From the NCBI RefSeq assembly GCF_023806085.1, contig NZ_JAMSLX010000001.1, positions 62,001-126,000 of the forward strand: a stretch of DNA of 64,000 nucleotides. Direction: 5' to 3'. Of the stretch, positions 17,598 to 25,830 are shown one piece after another (positions within the stretch are counted from its first letter, which is position 1; the number at the start of each line of letters is the position of its first letter). A program made the translations under genes and the position numbers. The notes beneath the pieces were generated by a model. The model was not told the DNA's origin. It searched no databases and was given only the letters and a program-made list of their open reading frames with translations. The DNA is from Hephaestia sp. MAHUQ-44. Its GTDB lineage: Bacteria > Pseudomonadota > Alphaproteobacteria > Sphingomonadales > Sphingomonadaceae.

Positions 17598-18343
17598 TCA
17601 CGCGTCTCTCGCAAAGCCGCCTCGCGCTGACGGGGTTGTTCGTGCTCGCCGCGTTCATCGGCGCCGCCATCCTGTTCGCGATGCAAAACTGGCTCCCCGG
17701 TGGCGGCGGCAGCGATCGCGCGCAAATCGAGAAGGTGGTGCACCAATATGTACTCGACCATCCCGAACTGATCCCGGAGGCGATGCGGCGGTTGCAGGAT
17801 CGCGAAACCGGGCAGGTGATCGCCGCGAACCAGGAAGCGATCCTCACCCCCGTCGCCAGCGCGTGGATGGGCAATCCCAAGGGCGACGTCACGATCGTCG
17901 AATATTTCGACTATAATTGCGGTTTCTGCCGCGCCAGCCTGCCGACGATCGCCGCGCTGGTGAAGGCCGATCCCAACGTCAAAATCGTGTTCCGCGAGTT
18001 GCCGGTCTTGAGCGAGGAAAGCGGCGTCGCCGCGCGCTGGAGCCTGGCGGCGGCCAGGGCGGGCAAGTTCAATGCCTTCCACGAGGCGCTCTATGCCGCC
18101 GGGCCGATCAGCGACGCCTCGCTCGCCGCCGCCACGCGCACCGCCGGGCTCGATCCGGCCGCGCTGCGGGAGGCCGCGCACGCGCCGGGCATCGACGACG
18201 CGATCCGCACCAACATGGCGATGGCGCAGCAACTCGGCATCACCGGCACCCCGGCGTGGGTGATCGGCGATCGGGTGATGTCGGGCGCGATGACGCTCGA
18301 TCAGATGAAGGATGCCGTGGCCGAGGCCCGCAAGCAAGGCTGA
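17594..18343 (+). CDS. DsbA-family thiol:disulfide oxidoreductase
   Basis: A 249-residue protein with one N-terminal transmembrane segment or uncleaved signal (residues 10-30), a linker with an HPELIPEAM segment typical of ScsC/BdbD-like proteins, and a thioredoxin-fold domain with active-site CGFC (Cys109-Cys112) and a cis-Pro loop TGTPAW. It probably forms or isomerises disulfides in the periplasm. Its ATG overlaps the stop of the M48 protease gene. No DsbB partner is nearby. Annotation as DsbA family is firm; whether it oxidises or isomerises cannot be told. Confidence 0.9.
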   Translation: MITRLSQSRLALTGLFVLAAFIGAAILFAMQNWLPGGGGSDRAQIEKVVHQYVLDHPELIPEAMRRLQDRETGQVIAANQEAILTPVASAWMGNPKGDVTIVEYFDYNCGFCRASLPTIAALVKADPNVKIVFRELPVLSEESGVAARWSLAAARAGKFNAFHEALYAAGPISDASLAAATRTAGLDPAALREAAHAPGIDDAIRTNMAMAQQLGITGTPAWVIGDRVMSGAMTLDQMKDAVAEARKQG

Positions 18344-18351
18344 GCCGATGC

Positions 18352-18380
18352 CGTCATGCCGGGCATGTTCCGGCATGACG
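18352..18380. repeat. Short GTCATGCCGG hairpin (family R5)
   Basis: An 11-bp stem, CGTCATGCCGG with CCGGCATGACG, and a 7-base loop lie 8 bases after the DsbA-like stop. The same word family, GTCATGCCGGACTTGTTCCGG, occurs inside glyS at 53778, and a CCCC variant forms the repeat at 25275-25360. It may act as the terminator of the protease-dsbA unit, though no T-run follows. Confidence 0.75.
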
Positions 18381-18474
18381 CCACGATCGTCGGCAACGCG
18401 GCGGACACCCTTCATCCAGATTGAAAGTTTCGCGCGCCGCCCTACGTTGCCCCCCTTCGGAGCAAGGGGAATAT

Positions 18475-19413
18475 ATGGACCCGATCCTGTCGATCGCCGA
18501 CGTCAGCAAGACATATGACGGCGGCTTCAAGGCGCTCGAACCGGTCGACCTGTCGATCAATCGCGGTGAGATTTTCGCGCTGCTCGGCCCCAATGGCGCG
18601 GGCAAGACGACGCTGATCAGCATCATCTGCGGCATCGTCACCCCGTCGTCGGGCACGATCAGCGTCGACGGGCACGATGCGATCCGCGATTATCGGCTCG
18701 CGCGTCGCCGGATCGGGCTGGTGCCGCAGGAAATCTCCGCCGATATGTTCGTCTCGGTGCTGTCGACGGTGCGCTTCAGTCGCCGGCTGTTCGGCAAGGC
18801 CCCCGACGACGCCTATATCGAGACATTGCTCAAGGATCTGTCGCTGTGGGACAAACGCAAGAGCCGGATCATGGAATTGTCCGGCGGCATGAAGCGCCGC
18901 GTGCTGATCGCCAAGGCGCTTTCCCACGAACCCGACATCCTGTTCCTCGATGAACCCACCGCGGGTGTCGATGTCGAACTGCGCCGCGATATGTGGAAGC
19001 TCGTCCACAAGCTGCGCGAGAAGGGCACCACGATCATCCTCACCACGCATTATATCGAGGAAGCCGAGGAAATGGCGGATCGCGTCGGCATCATCAACAA
19101 GGGCCGGATCATCCTGGTCGATGAAAAAGCCGCGCTGATGGCCAAGCTCGGCAAGCGCGAGATGACGATCCTGCTCCAGGAACCGATGGCGGCGATCCCG
19201 CCCGCGCTCGACGATTGGGATGTCGCGCTCGACGATGAGGGCAAGAGGCTCGTCTATGTGTTCGACGCCAAGGCCGAACATACCGGCATCCCCTCGCTGC
19301 TGCGCAAACTCGGCGATCTCGGCATCGGCTTCAACGATCTCGAAACCTCCAAAAGCTCGCTCGAGGATATTTTCGTCGATCTTGTCCACGACCGGCAGGA
19401 GCAGGCGGCATGA
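18475..19413 (+). CDS. ABC-2 exporter ATP-binding subunit
   Basis: A 312-residue ATPase with Walker [10 protein letters not shown], a Q-loop, the signature ELSGGMKRR, Walker [13 protein letters not shown] and the switch-His segment [14 protein letters not shown]. The C-terminal 80 residues form the extra domain found in multidrug/lipid ABC-2 ATPases of the CcmA/NodI type. The start at 18475 has AAGGGGA 7 bases upstream; the longer open frame beginning at 18421 lacks this. The next gene, the permease, overlaps by four bases. The exported substrate is unknown. Confidence 0.92.
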   Translation: MDPILSIADVSKTYDGGFKALEPVDLSINRGEIFALLGPNGAGKTTLISIICGIVTPSSGTISVDGHDAIRDYRLARRRIGLVPQEISADMFVSVLSTVRFSRRLFGKAPDDAYIETLLKDLSLWDKRKSRIMELSGGMKRRVLIAKALSHEPDILFLDEPTAGVDVELRRDMWKLVHKLREKGTTIILTTHYIEEAEEMADRVGIINKGRIILVDEKAALMAKLGKREMTILLQEPMAAIPPALDDWDVALDDEGKRLVYVFDAKAEHTGIPSLLRKLGDLGIGFNDLETSKSSLEDIFVDLVHDRQEQAA

Positions 19414-20189
19414 GCGCCGCCCCTGCGATCAACTGGCATGGCATCTGGGCGATCTATCGCTGGGAGATGGCGCGCGCGCTGCGCACGCTGTGGCAATCGG
19501 TGGCGACCCCGGTCATCACCACCAGCCTCTATTTCGTCGTCTTCGGCGGCGCGATCGGCAGCCGGATGCAGAATGTCGGCGGGGTCGATTACGGCAGCTT
19601 CATCGTGCCGGGACTGGTCATGCTCTCGCTCCTCACCCAGAGCATTTCGAATGCGTCGATCGGGATCTACTTCCCCAAATTCATCGGCACCGTCTACGAA
19701 CTGCTCTCAGCACCGATCTCGTCGCTCGAAATGGTGATCGGATTCGTCGGCGCCGCGGCGACCAAATCGGTCGTGCTCGGGCTCATCATCCTGGCCACCG
19801 CGACCTTGTTCGTGCCGCTCCACATCGCGCACCCGCTGGCGATGATCGCGTTCCTCGTGCTCACCGCGATCGCGTTCAGCCTGTTCGGCTTCATCATCGG
19901 CATCTGGGCCAAGGGGTTCGAGCAATTGAGCCTGGTGCCCGCGCTGCTGGTGACGCCGCTCACCTTCCTCGGCGGCGCTTTCTATTCGATCGACATGCTG
20001 CCCGAGCCGTGGCGCACGGTGAGCCTGTTCAACCCGGTGGTGTATCTCGTCAGCGGCTTCCGCTGGAGCTTCTTCGATCAGGGCGATGTCAGCATCGGGG
20101 TCAGCCTGATGGCGATCGCGGGCTTCCTTGCGCTGTGCCTCGCGCTGATCACGTGGATCTTCAAGACCGGCTGGCGGCTGAAGAACTAG
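19410..20189 (+). CDS. ABC-2 type permease
   Basis: A 259-residue membrane protein with six predicted hydrophobic segments and the ABC-2 family pattern, including the motif [18 protein letters not shown] before the last helices. It overlaps the ATPase gene (ATGA), so the two form a single exporter of NodJ/DrrB type, probably a dimer of each. Substrate unknown; related pairs export drugs, polysaccharides or lipids. A half copy of repeat R3 follows the stop. Confidence 0.92.
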   Translation: MSAAPAINWHGIWAIYRWEMARALRTLWQSVATPVITTSLYFVVFGGAIGSRMQNVGGVDYGSFIVPGLVMLSLLTQSISNASIGIYFPKFIGTVYELLSAPISSLEMVIGFVGAAATKSVVLGLIILATATLFVPLHIAHPLAMIAFLVLTAIAFSLFGFIIGIWAKGFEQLSLVPALLVTPLTFLGGAFYSIDMLPEPWRTVSLFNPVVYLVSGFRWSFFDQGDVSIGVSLMAIAGFLALCLALITWIFKTGWRLKN

Positions 20190-20200
20190 GTTGAGTCGAG

Positions 20201-20215
20201 GCGGCACCGGCCCGT
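20201..20215. repeat. Half copy of repeat R3
   Basis: GCGGCACCGGCCCG lies between the convergent ends of the permease and CPBP genes and matches the outer arm of the full palindromes at 11368 and 57740. No inverted partner is present. Confidence 0.6.
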
Positions 20216-20216
20216 T

Positions 20217-20942
20217 CTAATCACCGCGCAGACCGCCCCCAAGCCAAGGCCGCAGCAACAGGCCGTTGAGGTCGACCAGCACGTGCACGAGGATCGCGAG
20301 CCACAAGGCGCCGCTCGCGAGATAGACGAACGCGAGCACCGCGCCGACCGCGGTCGTGGCGGCCACGCCCTGCCAGCGCTGATAGCGGTGCGCGAGCCCG
20401 AACAACATGGTCGCGACCGCGAAACCCAGCACCGCATTGCCGGTCACCAGCGCGATCGTCAGCGGCAGCAGCAGGCGGAAATAAAGCTCCTCGGTAACGC
20501 CTGCCGCCAGCGCCGATCCTGCGGCGTGGAGCATCTCGCCCCGCCCGCGCGGCAATAAGAGCGAGAAATCGCCGAGCATCGCTGGCGCCTTGCCGCGACG
20601 CCGCCGCCATAACGTCCAGCCCCCGCCGAGCAATGCCCCGATCGCCAGCCCGCCCAACGCCTCGATCACGAGCAGCCCGATCGGCAAGGGATAGCCCGCC
20701 GCCGCGGCAAGCGCGCCGAACTCGGACGGCAGCACAATCAGCGCCTCGAGCCGCCCGAGCAGCGCGAGCCCCAGCACGGCAGGCCCCGCGAACAGCACGG
20801 CTGCCTTGGCGATCCAGATCCGGTAGCGCCGCCGACGCCAGCCCGGCGGCCGCGCCGCGGTCAGCTGCGCCAGCCGCCCGAAATTGCCCTTGAAGAAATA
20901 GCCATAGGCACCGAGCGCGAGCACCAGAACGATCAGCGCCAC
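20217..20942 (-). CDS. CPBP-family intramembrane protease
   Basis: A 241-residue integral membrane protein with about six to seven hydrophobic segments. The CPBP (CAAX-protease-related, Abi) signatures are present: GVTEELYFRLLL (EExxxR), FGLAHRY and ILVHVLVDLNG with the metal-like His residues. In eukaryotes this fold cleaves prenylated proteins; in bacteria roles range from bacteriocin self-immunity to unknown. It ends 28 bases from the convergent permease stop and starts 10 bases before the glpX stop, so it may be transcribed with glpX. Confidence 0.85.
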   Translation of the reverse strand: MALIVLVLALGAYGYFFKGNFGRLAQLTAARPPGWRRRRYRIWIAKAAVLFAGPAVLGLALLGRLEALIVLPSEFGALAAAAGYPLPIGLLVIEALGGLAIGALLGGGWTLWRRRRGKAPAMLGDFSLLLPRGRGEMLHAAGSALAAGVTEELYFRLLLPLTIALVTGNAVLGFAVATMLFGLAHRYQRWQGVAATTAVGAVLAFVYLASGALWLAILVHVLVDLNGLLLRPWLGGGLRGD

Positions 20943-20952
20943 GGCGTGCCCC

Positions 20953-21918
20953 TTAGAGGCGGTGCTCGCCCTTCACCCAGCGCACCGTGCCCGAACTGGC
21001 GCGCATCACGACGCTTTCGGTCGTCATCCGCCCGCGCATCCGCTTGACGCCTTCGAGCAGCGACCCGTCGGTCACGCCGGTCGCCGCGAAGATGCAATCG
21101 CCCTTGGCGAGATCGTGGAGCTGATAGATCTTGTCGAGATCCTCGATCCCCCATTTGTGTGCCCGCGCGCGCTCGTCGTCGTTACGGAACACGAGACGGC
21201 CCTGGAACTGGCCACCGACGCAGCGCAGCGCCGCTGCCGCGAGTACACCCTCGGGCGCGCCGCCCTGCCCCATATAGATATCGATCGTGGTGTCGGGGTT
21301 GCTGGTCGCGATCACCCCCGCGACGTCCCCGTCGGGGATCAGCATGATGCCGCACCCGATCCCGCGCAGTTCGGCGATCAGCTTTTCGTGGCGCGGGCGA
21401 TCGAGCACGCAGGCGATGATCTCGGCGGGCTTGACGCCTTTGGCCTTCGCCAGCGCCTCGATATTCCCGGTCGCGCTTTTCGTGAGGTCGATCGTGCCCT
21501 CGGGATAGCCCGGCCCGATCGCGATCTTTTCCATATAAACGTCGGGCGCGTTGAGCAGCCCGCCCTTCTCCGCGATCGCCAGCACGGCGAGCGCGTTGGG
21601 GCCGGCCTTGGCGGTGATCGTCGTGCCTTCGAGCGGATCGAGTGCGATATCGATCTTGGGCCCCTTGCCCGGCGCCGAGCCCACCTTCTCGCCGATATAG
21701 AGCATCGGCGCCTCGTCGCGCTCGCCCTCACCGATCACCACGGTGCCGTCCATGTAGAGGCCGTTGAACGCCTCGCGCATCGCCTGCACGGCGGCGGCGT
21801 CGGCGGCCTTTTCGTCGCCGCGCCCCACCAGCGCCGAGGCCGCGATCGCGGCCGCCTCGGTGACGCGCACCATCTCGAGCACGAGGACACGGTCGAGCAC
21901 ATGGCTTGCTGTCGTCAT
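20953..21918 (-). CDS. glpX: Fructose-1,6-bisphosphatase, class II
   Basis: A 321-residue phosphatase that removes the 1-phosphate of fructose 1,6-bisphosphate in gluconeogenesis. The family motifs are GEGERDEAPMLYIGEKVG and IDIALDPLEGTT (metal-binding Asp-Pro-Leu-Glu-Gly). The start MTTASHVLDRVLVLEM at 21918 has AGGAGA nine bases upstream; a longer open frame 14 codons upstream lacks one. It is followed at 10 bp by the CPBP gene. Together with ppdK at 50702 the window holds two enzymes that would serve gluconeogenic flux. Confidence 0.95.
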   Translation of the reverse strand: MTTASHVLDRVLVLEMVRVTEAAAIAASALVGRGDEKAADAAAVQAMREAFNGLYMDGTVVIGEGERDEAPMLYIGEKVGSAPGKGPKIDIALDPLEGTTITAKAGPNALAVLAIAEKGGLLNAPDVYMEKIAIGPGYPEGTIDLTKSATGNIEALAKAKGVKPAEIIACVLDRPRHEKLIAELRGIGCGIMLIPDGDVAGVIATSNPDTTIDIYMGQGGAPEGVLAAAALRCVGGQFQGRLVFRNDDERARAHKWGIEDLDKIYQLHDLAKGDCIFAATGVTDGSLLEGVKRMRGRMTTESVVMRASSGTVRWVKGEHRL

Positions 21919-22011
21919 TGGGGCGAACTCTCCTGGATGGGTTGCGAGACCGATAGGCATCCGCGCCCGCGATGTCGAGCCGATCGCGGCACGCGGCCAC
22001 GATCGCGCAAC

Positions 22012-22070
22012 GGGGCCGTTCTTCTCTCGCGCCGAAGCAAGAACGGTGCGTCGACAAACGCCGCGCGAAC
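22012..22070. repeat. Degenerate R2 palindrome
   Basis: GGGGCCGTTCTTCT and AGAACGGTGCGTCGACAAAC, ending in GCGAACGGCCC, recall the inner parts of repeat R2 but with mismatches and a shortened left arm. It lies between the exporter stop (22084) and the glpX start. Confidence 0.5.
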
Positions 22071-22083
22071 GGCCCTGAGGCGG

Positions 22084-23883
22084 TTACGCCGCCTCGGTGA
22101 ATTGCAGGCTCGCCAGCCGCGCATAAAGCCCGTCGCCGCTCGAAAGCGCGGCATGGGTGCCCGATTCGACGATCCGCCCGCCATCCATCACGATGATCCG
22201 CTCCGCCGCGCGCACCGTCGCCAGCCGATGCGCGATCACCAGCGTCGTGCGGTCGCGCATCAGCCGTTCGAGCGCCTCCTGCACCAGCCGCTCGCTCTCG
22301 GCATCGAGCGCCGACGTCGCTTCGTCGAGCAGCAGGATCGGCGCATCGCGCAGCACCGCGCGCGCGATCGCGATCCGCTGGCGCTGCCCGCCCGACAGCC
22401 GCGCCCCGCCTTCGCCGAGAAACGTATCGAGCCCTTGCGGCAGATCGCGCAGGAAATCGGCGGCATTGGCGGCTTCGGCGGCGTGCCAGATCGCCGCGTC
22501 GCTCGCATCCCAGCGGCCATAGCGCAGATTGTCACGCGCCGAGGCACCGAACAGCAGTGTCTCCTGCGGCACGAGCGCGATCCGCTCGCGAATCGCCGCC
22601 GGATCGGTATCGGGCAGCGCCACGCCGTCGATCCGCACCACGCCCGCCTGCGGATCGTAAAAGCGTTCGAGCAACTGGAACAGCGTCGATTTGCCCGCGC
22701 CCGATGGCCCCACCACCGCCACCGTCTCACCCGGTGCGATCTCAAGCGAGAAATCATGCAACGCGGCGATGTCGGGCCGGGTCGGATAATGGAACGTGAC
22801 CTGCTCGAACGCGATTGCACCGCGCGCCGGGCTGGGCAGCGCCACCGGATGCGCGGGCGCGGCGATCTCGGGCGATTCGGCGAGCAATTCGGAAAGCCGC
22901 CCGGCCGCGCCCGACGCCCGCAGCAATTCGCCATAGACTTCGGTCAGCGCCTGAAACGCCCCCGCGACGATCCCCGCGGTGAACACGAACGCCGCCAGCG
23001 ATCCGCCGGTCAGGTCGCCGCTCGCGACATCGTGGACGGCATCCCACATGATCAGCGTCATCGCGCTGAACAGCAGCGCGATCACCAGCGCGGTCAGGAG
23101 CGCGCGCATCCCGAAGCGGCGCTTGGCCGCCGCGAAGCCATCGCGCACCGCAGCCTCGAACCGATCGCCTTCACGGGCTTCCTGCCCGAACGCCTGGACG
23201 ATCTTCATCGCGCCCAGCGTCTCGTTGGCGATCGCCCCGATGTCGGCGATCCGATCCTGGCTGGTGCGCGAATAGAGCCGCACGCGCTTGCCGAGCAGCA
23301 TCAACGGCAGGATGATGACGGGAATGCCGAGGATCAGCCACAGCGCGAGCTTGGGCGACAGCGCGAACAGATAGACCACGCCGCCGACGCCGACGAGCAG
23401 GTTCCGAAGCGCCACCGACAGCGTCGTGCCGACCACGATCTCGACCACCGCGGTATCGGCGGTGAGTCGCGAGGCGATCTCCGACGGGCGGTTTTCCTCG
23501 AACCAGCGCGGCGCGAGTCGCAGCAGATTGCGCTGCACGGCAATGCGGACATCGGCAACGGTGCGCTCGCCGAGCCACGACACGAAATAGAAGCGCGCCG
23601 CCGACGCCAGTGCCAGCGCGAGCACGACTCCGATCAGCCCCTGAAAATAGGGCGCGATCGTCGTCGGATCGGCCCCGGCCGCAAAACCGTTGTCGATCAC
23701 CTTTTGAAAGGTGCGCGGAATCCACAGGGTCGCCACCGCCGCGACCACCAGCGCGATCAGCGCTGCGGCAATCTGGAACGGATAATGCGACGCATAGCCC
23801 CAGACGATCAGCAGGTTGCTGAGCTTTCGGCGCGGTTGGGGCGGCGGTGGCGCCGGCGGCGTTGGGGGCGGGGTATCGGACAT
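22084..23883 (-). CDS. ABC transporter, fused permease/ATPase (MsbA-like)
   Basis: A 599-residue half-transporter. A Pro-rich cytoplasmic N terminus is followed by six transmembrane helices (about residues 25-310) and a nucleotide-binding domain with Walker A VGPSGAGKSTL, signature LSGGQRQRIAIARA, Walker B ILLLDEATSALD and the His-switch VIAHRLATV. It would work as a homodimer. The family includes lipid A flippase MsbA and multidrug exporters; the sphingomonad context does not settle the substrate. It is divergent from phaZ, with 135 bp between the starts. Confidence 0.9.
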   Translation of the reverse strand: MSDTPPPTPPAPPPPQPRRKLSNLLIVWGYASHYPFQIAAALIALVVAAVATLWIPRTFQKVIDNGFAAGADPTTIAPYFQGLIGVVLALALASAARFYFVSWLGERTVADVRIAVQRNLLRLAPRWFEENRPSEIASRLTADTAVVEIVVGTTLSVALRNLLVGVGGVVYLFALSPKLALWLILGIPVIILPLMLLGKRVRLYSRTSQDRIADIGAIANETLGAMKIVQAFGQEAREGDRFEAAVRDGFAAAKRRFGMRALLTALVIALLFSAMTLIMWDAVHDVASGDLTGGSLAAFVFTAGIVAGAFQALTEVYGELLRASGAAGRLSELLAESPEIAAPAHPVALPSPARGAIAFEQVTFHYPTRPDIAALHDFSLEIAPGETVAVVGPSGAGKSTLFQLLERFYDPQAGVVRIDGVALPDTDPAAIRERIALVPQETLLFGASARDNLRYGRWDASDAAIWHAAEAANAADFLRDLPQGLDTFLGEGGARLSGGQRQRIAIARAVLRDAPILLLDEATSALDAESERLVQEALERLMRDRTTLVIAHRLATVRAAERIIVMDGGRIVESGTHAALSSGDGLYARLASLQFTEAA

Positions 23884-24018
23884 CGCCGAACCGCCTAGCA
23901 GTGGCGGCGGCGCGCCTCAACGGCTCACCGCGCACCCATGTTGCCAGCACCGGCCGGCGCGCCTATGCGTTCCCCCTGCGAAACCGGTTTCCGGTGGGCC
24001 CGACAGTAAAGGATTGCG

Positions 24019-25269
24019 ATGCTCTACGGCGCATACGAATTCCAGCGATCGATGCTGGCCGGAGCCAGCGCGATGGCCGATTTCGGCGCCGGCCTGCTCA
24101 ACAATCCCGCCAATCCCTTCGCCTATTTCGGCGGTGGGCCGGTGATGGGCTCGGCGCTCGAAGTGTTCGCCCACGCCGCGGCACCGCGCGGCAAACCTGC
24201 CTTCGGCCTGACATCGACGATGATCGACGGCCGGGAAATCGCGGTCGAGGAAGAAATCGTTCTTCGCAAACCGTTCGGCCAGCTCAAGCATTTCGCGCGG
24301 GCAGGCGTCACGGGCGGCCCCAAATTGCTGATCGTCGCGCCGATGTCGGGCCATTACGCCACGCTGTTGCGCGGCACGGTCGAGCGGATGCTGCCCTCGG
24401 CGGACGTGTTCATCACCGATTGGCGCGACGCCAAGCTGGTTCCGCTGGCCGACGGCAGCTTCGATCTCGACGATTATATCGACTATCTGATCGCGTTTCT
24501 CGACCATATCGGTCCGGGCACGCACATGCTCGCGGTCTGCCAGCCTTCGGTGCCATGCCTCGCCGCCACCGCGCTGATGAGCGCTGATCGCCACCCATGC
24601 CGCCCGCAGACGCTGACGATGATGGGCGGCCCGATCGACACCCGCAAGGCGCCGACCGCGGTCAACACGCTCGCGACGCAGCGCCCGCACAGCTGGTTCG
24701 AACAGAATGTGATCGCGACCGTCCCGATGACCTATGCCGGCGGCGGGCGGCAGGTCTATCCCGGCTTCCTCCAGCTCGCCGGGTTCATGACGATGAACCT
24801 CGGCAGCCACATGATCTCGCACTGGGAAATGTTCAAACATCTCGTCCAGGGCGACGACGAAGGCGCCGAAGCGACCAAGCATTTCTACGACGAATATCGC
24901 GCGGTGTGCGACATGACCGCCGAATTCTACCTCCAGACGATCGACATCGTGTTCCAGCGTCACGCGCTGCCGCGCGGCCAGATGACGCACCGTGGCCGCA
25001 CGGTCGATCTCGGCGCGATCACCGATGTGCCGATCCTCGCGATCGAGGGCGAACGCGACGACATTTCGGGCATCGGCCAGACCAGGGCCGCGCTCACCCA
25101 CACCCCGCATCTTCCCGAGGCGATGAAGCAATATCATCTCGCCAGGGGCGCGGGCCATTACGGTATCTTCAACGGCTCGAAATGGCGCACCAGGATCGCG
25201 CCGATCGTCGAGCAATGGATCGCGCGCTTCGACGGGGTGGAACGGGACGAGGCACCAAAGGTCGCGTGA
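24019..25269 (+). CDS. phaZ: Intracellular polyhydroxyalkanoate depolymerase
   Basis: A 416-residue cytoplasmic hydrolase that mobilises stored PHB/PHA. The alpha/beta-hydrolase nucleophile is Cys174 in LAVCQPSVP, as in the Ralstonia-type PhaZ that uses Cys instead of Ser; the N terminus MLYGAYEFQRSM and the C-terminal GAGHYGIFNGSKWR (catalytic His) are family hallmarks. The start has AAAGGA six bases upstream. It is monocistronic, followed by a repeat. No PHA synthase is in the window. Confidence 0.95.
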   Translation: MLYGAYEFQRSMLAGASAMADFGAGLLNNPANPFAYFGGGPVMGSALEVFAHAAAPRGKPAFGLTSTMIDGREIAVEEEIVLRKPFGQLKHFARAGVTGGPKLLIVAPMSGHYATLLRGTVERMLPSADVFITDWRDAKLVPLADGSFDLDDYIDYLIAFLDHIGPGTHMLAVCQPSVPCLAATALMSADRHPCRPQTLTMMGGPIDTRKAPTAVNTLATQRPHSWFEQNVIATVPMTYAGGGRQVYPGFLQLAGFMTMNLGSHMISHWEMFKHLVQGDDEGAEATKHFYDEYRAVCDMTAEFYLQTIDIVFQRHALPRGQMTHRGRTVDLGAITDVPILAIEGERDDISGIGQTRAALTHTPHLPEAMKQYHLARGAGHYGIFNGSKWRTRIAPIVEQWIARFDGVERDEAPKVA

Positions 25270-25274
25270 AACCC

Positions 25275-25360
25275 GTCACCCCGGACTTGTTCCGGGGTCC
25301 AACGCGCCTCAAACGCCCGCGTTCATGGACAATTGGCTCCCGGAACAAGTCCGGGGTGAC
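25275..25360. repeat. GTCACCCCGGACTTGTTCCGG palindrome (family R5)
   Basis: Inverted arms (25275-25300 and 25335-25360) share 21 perfectly paired bases reading GTCACCCCGGACTTGTTCCGG around a 34-base loop, 5 bases after the phaZ stop. The same word with an ATG variant forms the core of the hairpin at 18352 and of the insertion inside glyS at 53778. Such repeats are scattered through sphingomonad genomes. Confidence 0.9.
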
Positions 25361-25394
25361 GACGCCCGCCCCTGAATGATCTTTTGTTTGCCGC

Positions 25395-25434
25395 GATTTC
25401 CGAGTCGCCAGATGATCCCATCTGGCTCGAAATC
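25395..25434. repeat. Imperfect hairpin between phaZ and ykvA
   Basis: CCAGATG pairs with CATCTGG around a 4-base loop, and the flanking GATTTC-GAG pairs with CTCGAAATC with small bulges. It is AT-richer than its surroundings and lies three bases beyond the ykvA stop, between convergent genes, so it may terminate one or both; no T-run is seen. Confidence 0.5.
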
Positions 25435-25437
25435 ACT

Positions 25438-25830
25438 CTAATCATACGCGAAGTTGAACACGCTCCACACGAGCCACGCCGCGAGCCCCCACAAGGTCAG
25501 CACGATCACCACCCCGCTCCACGCGATCGGCCGCCGCGCGGCGGCCTCGGCGGTGGCGCGATGCTCGGCCATCAGCGTCGGGCTCACCAGCCGCTCGAAC
25601 AGCCACACCCCCGCCGGGATCAGCAAGGCATCGTCGACCAGCCCGAGCACGGGGATGAAATCGGGCACCAGGTCGATCGGCGACAGCGCGTAAGCCGCGA
25701 TCAGCAGCCCGACGATCCGCGCCGCCCAGGGCGTGCGCCGGTCGCGCGCCGCCAGCCACACCGCATGCGCCTCGATCCGCAACCGGTGTGCGAGCGAGGG
25801 GCCACGGGGCCGCCGGAACCGCCGCGTCAT
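25438..25830 (-). CDS. YkvA-family (DUF1232) membrane protein
   Basis: A 130-residue protein with the DUF1232 core LIAAYALSPIDLVPDFIPVLGLVDDALLIP, in which the segment SPIDLVPDFIP is diagnostic, followed by a hydrophobic C-terminal segment (about 104-125). The function of the family is unknown. The N terminus is Arg-rich and probably cytoplasmic. Its start overlaps the rnr stop by four bases (ATGA), so it is likely translated from the rnr message. Confidence 0.85.
   Translation of the reverse strand: MTRRFRRPRGPSLAHRLRIEAHAVWLAARDRRTPWAARIVGLLIAAYALSPIDLVPDFIPVLGLVDDALLIPAGVWLFERLVSPTLMAEHRATAEAAARRPIAWSGVVIVLTLWGLAAWLVWSVFNFAYD

Noticed and set aside
22084..23883. Assignment of the fused ABC exporter as msbA itself
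   Set aside because: The motifs fit MsbA-like exporters in general, but no lipid A gene (such as lpxK) lies beside it to support the name.
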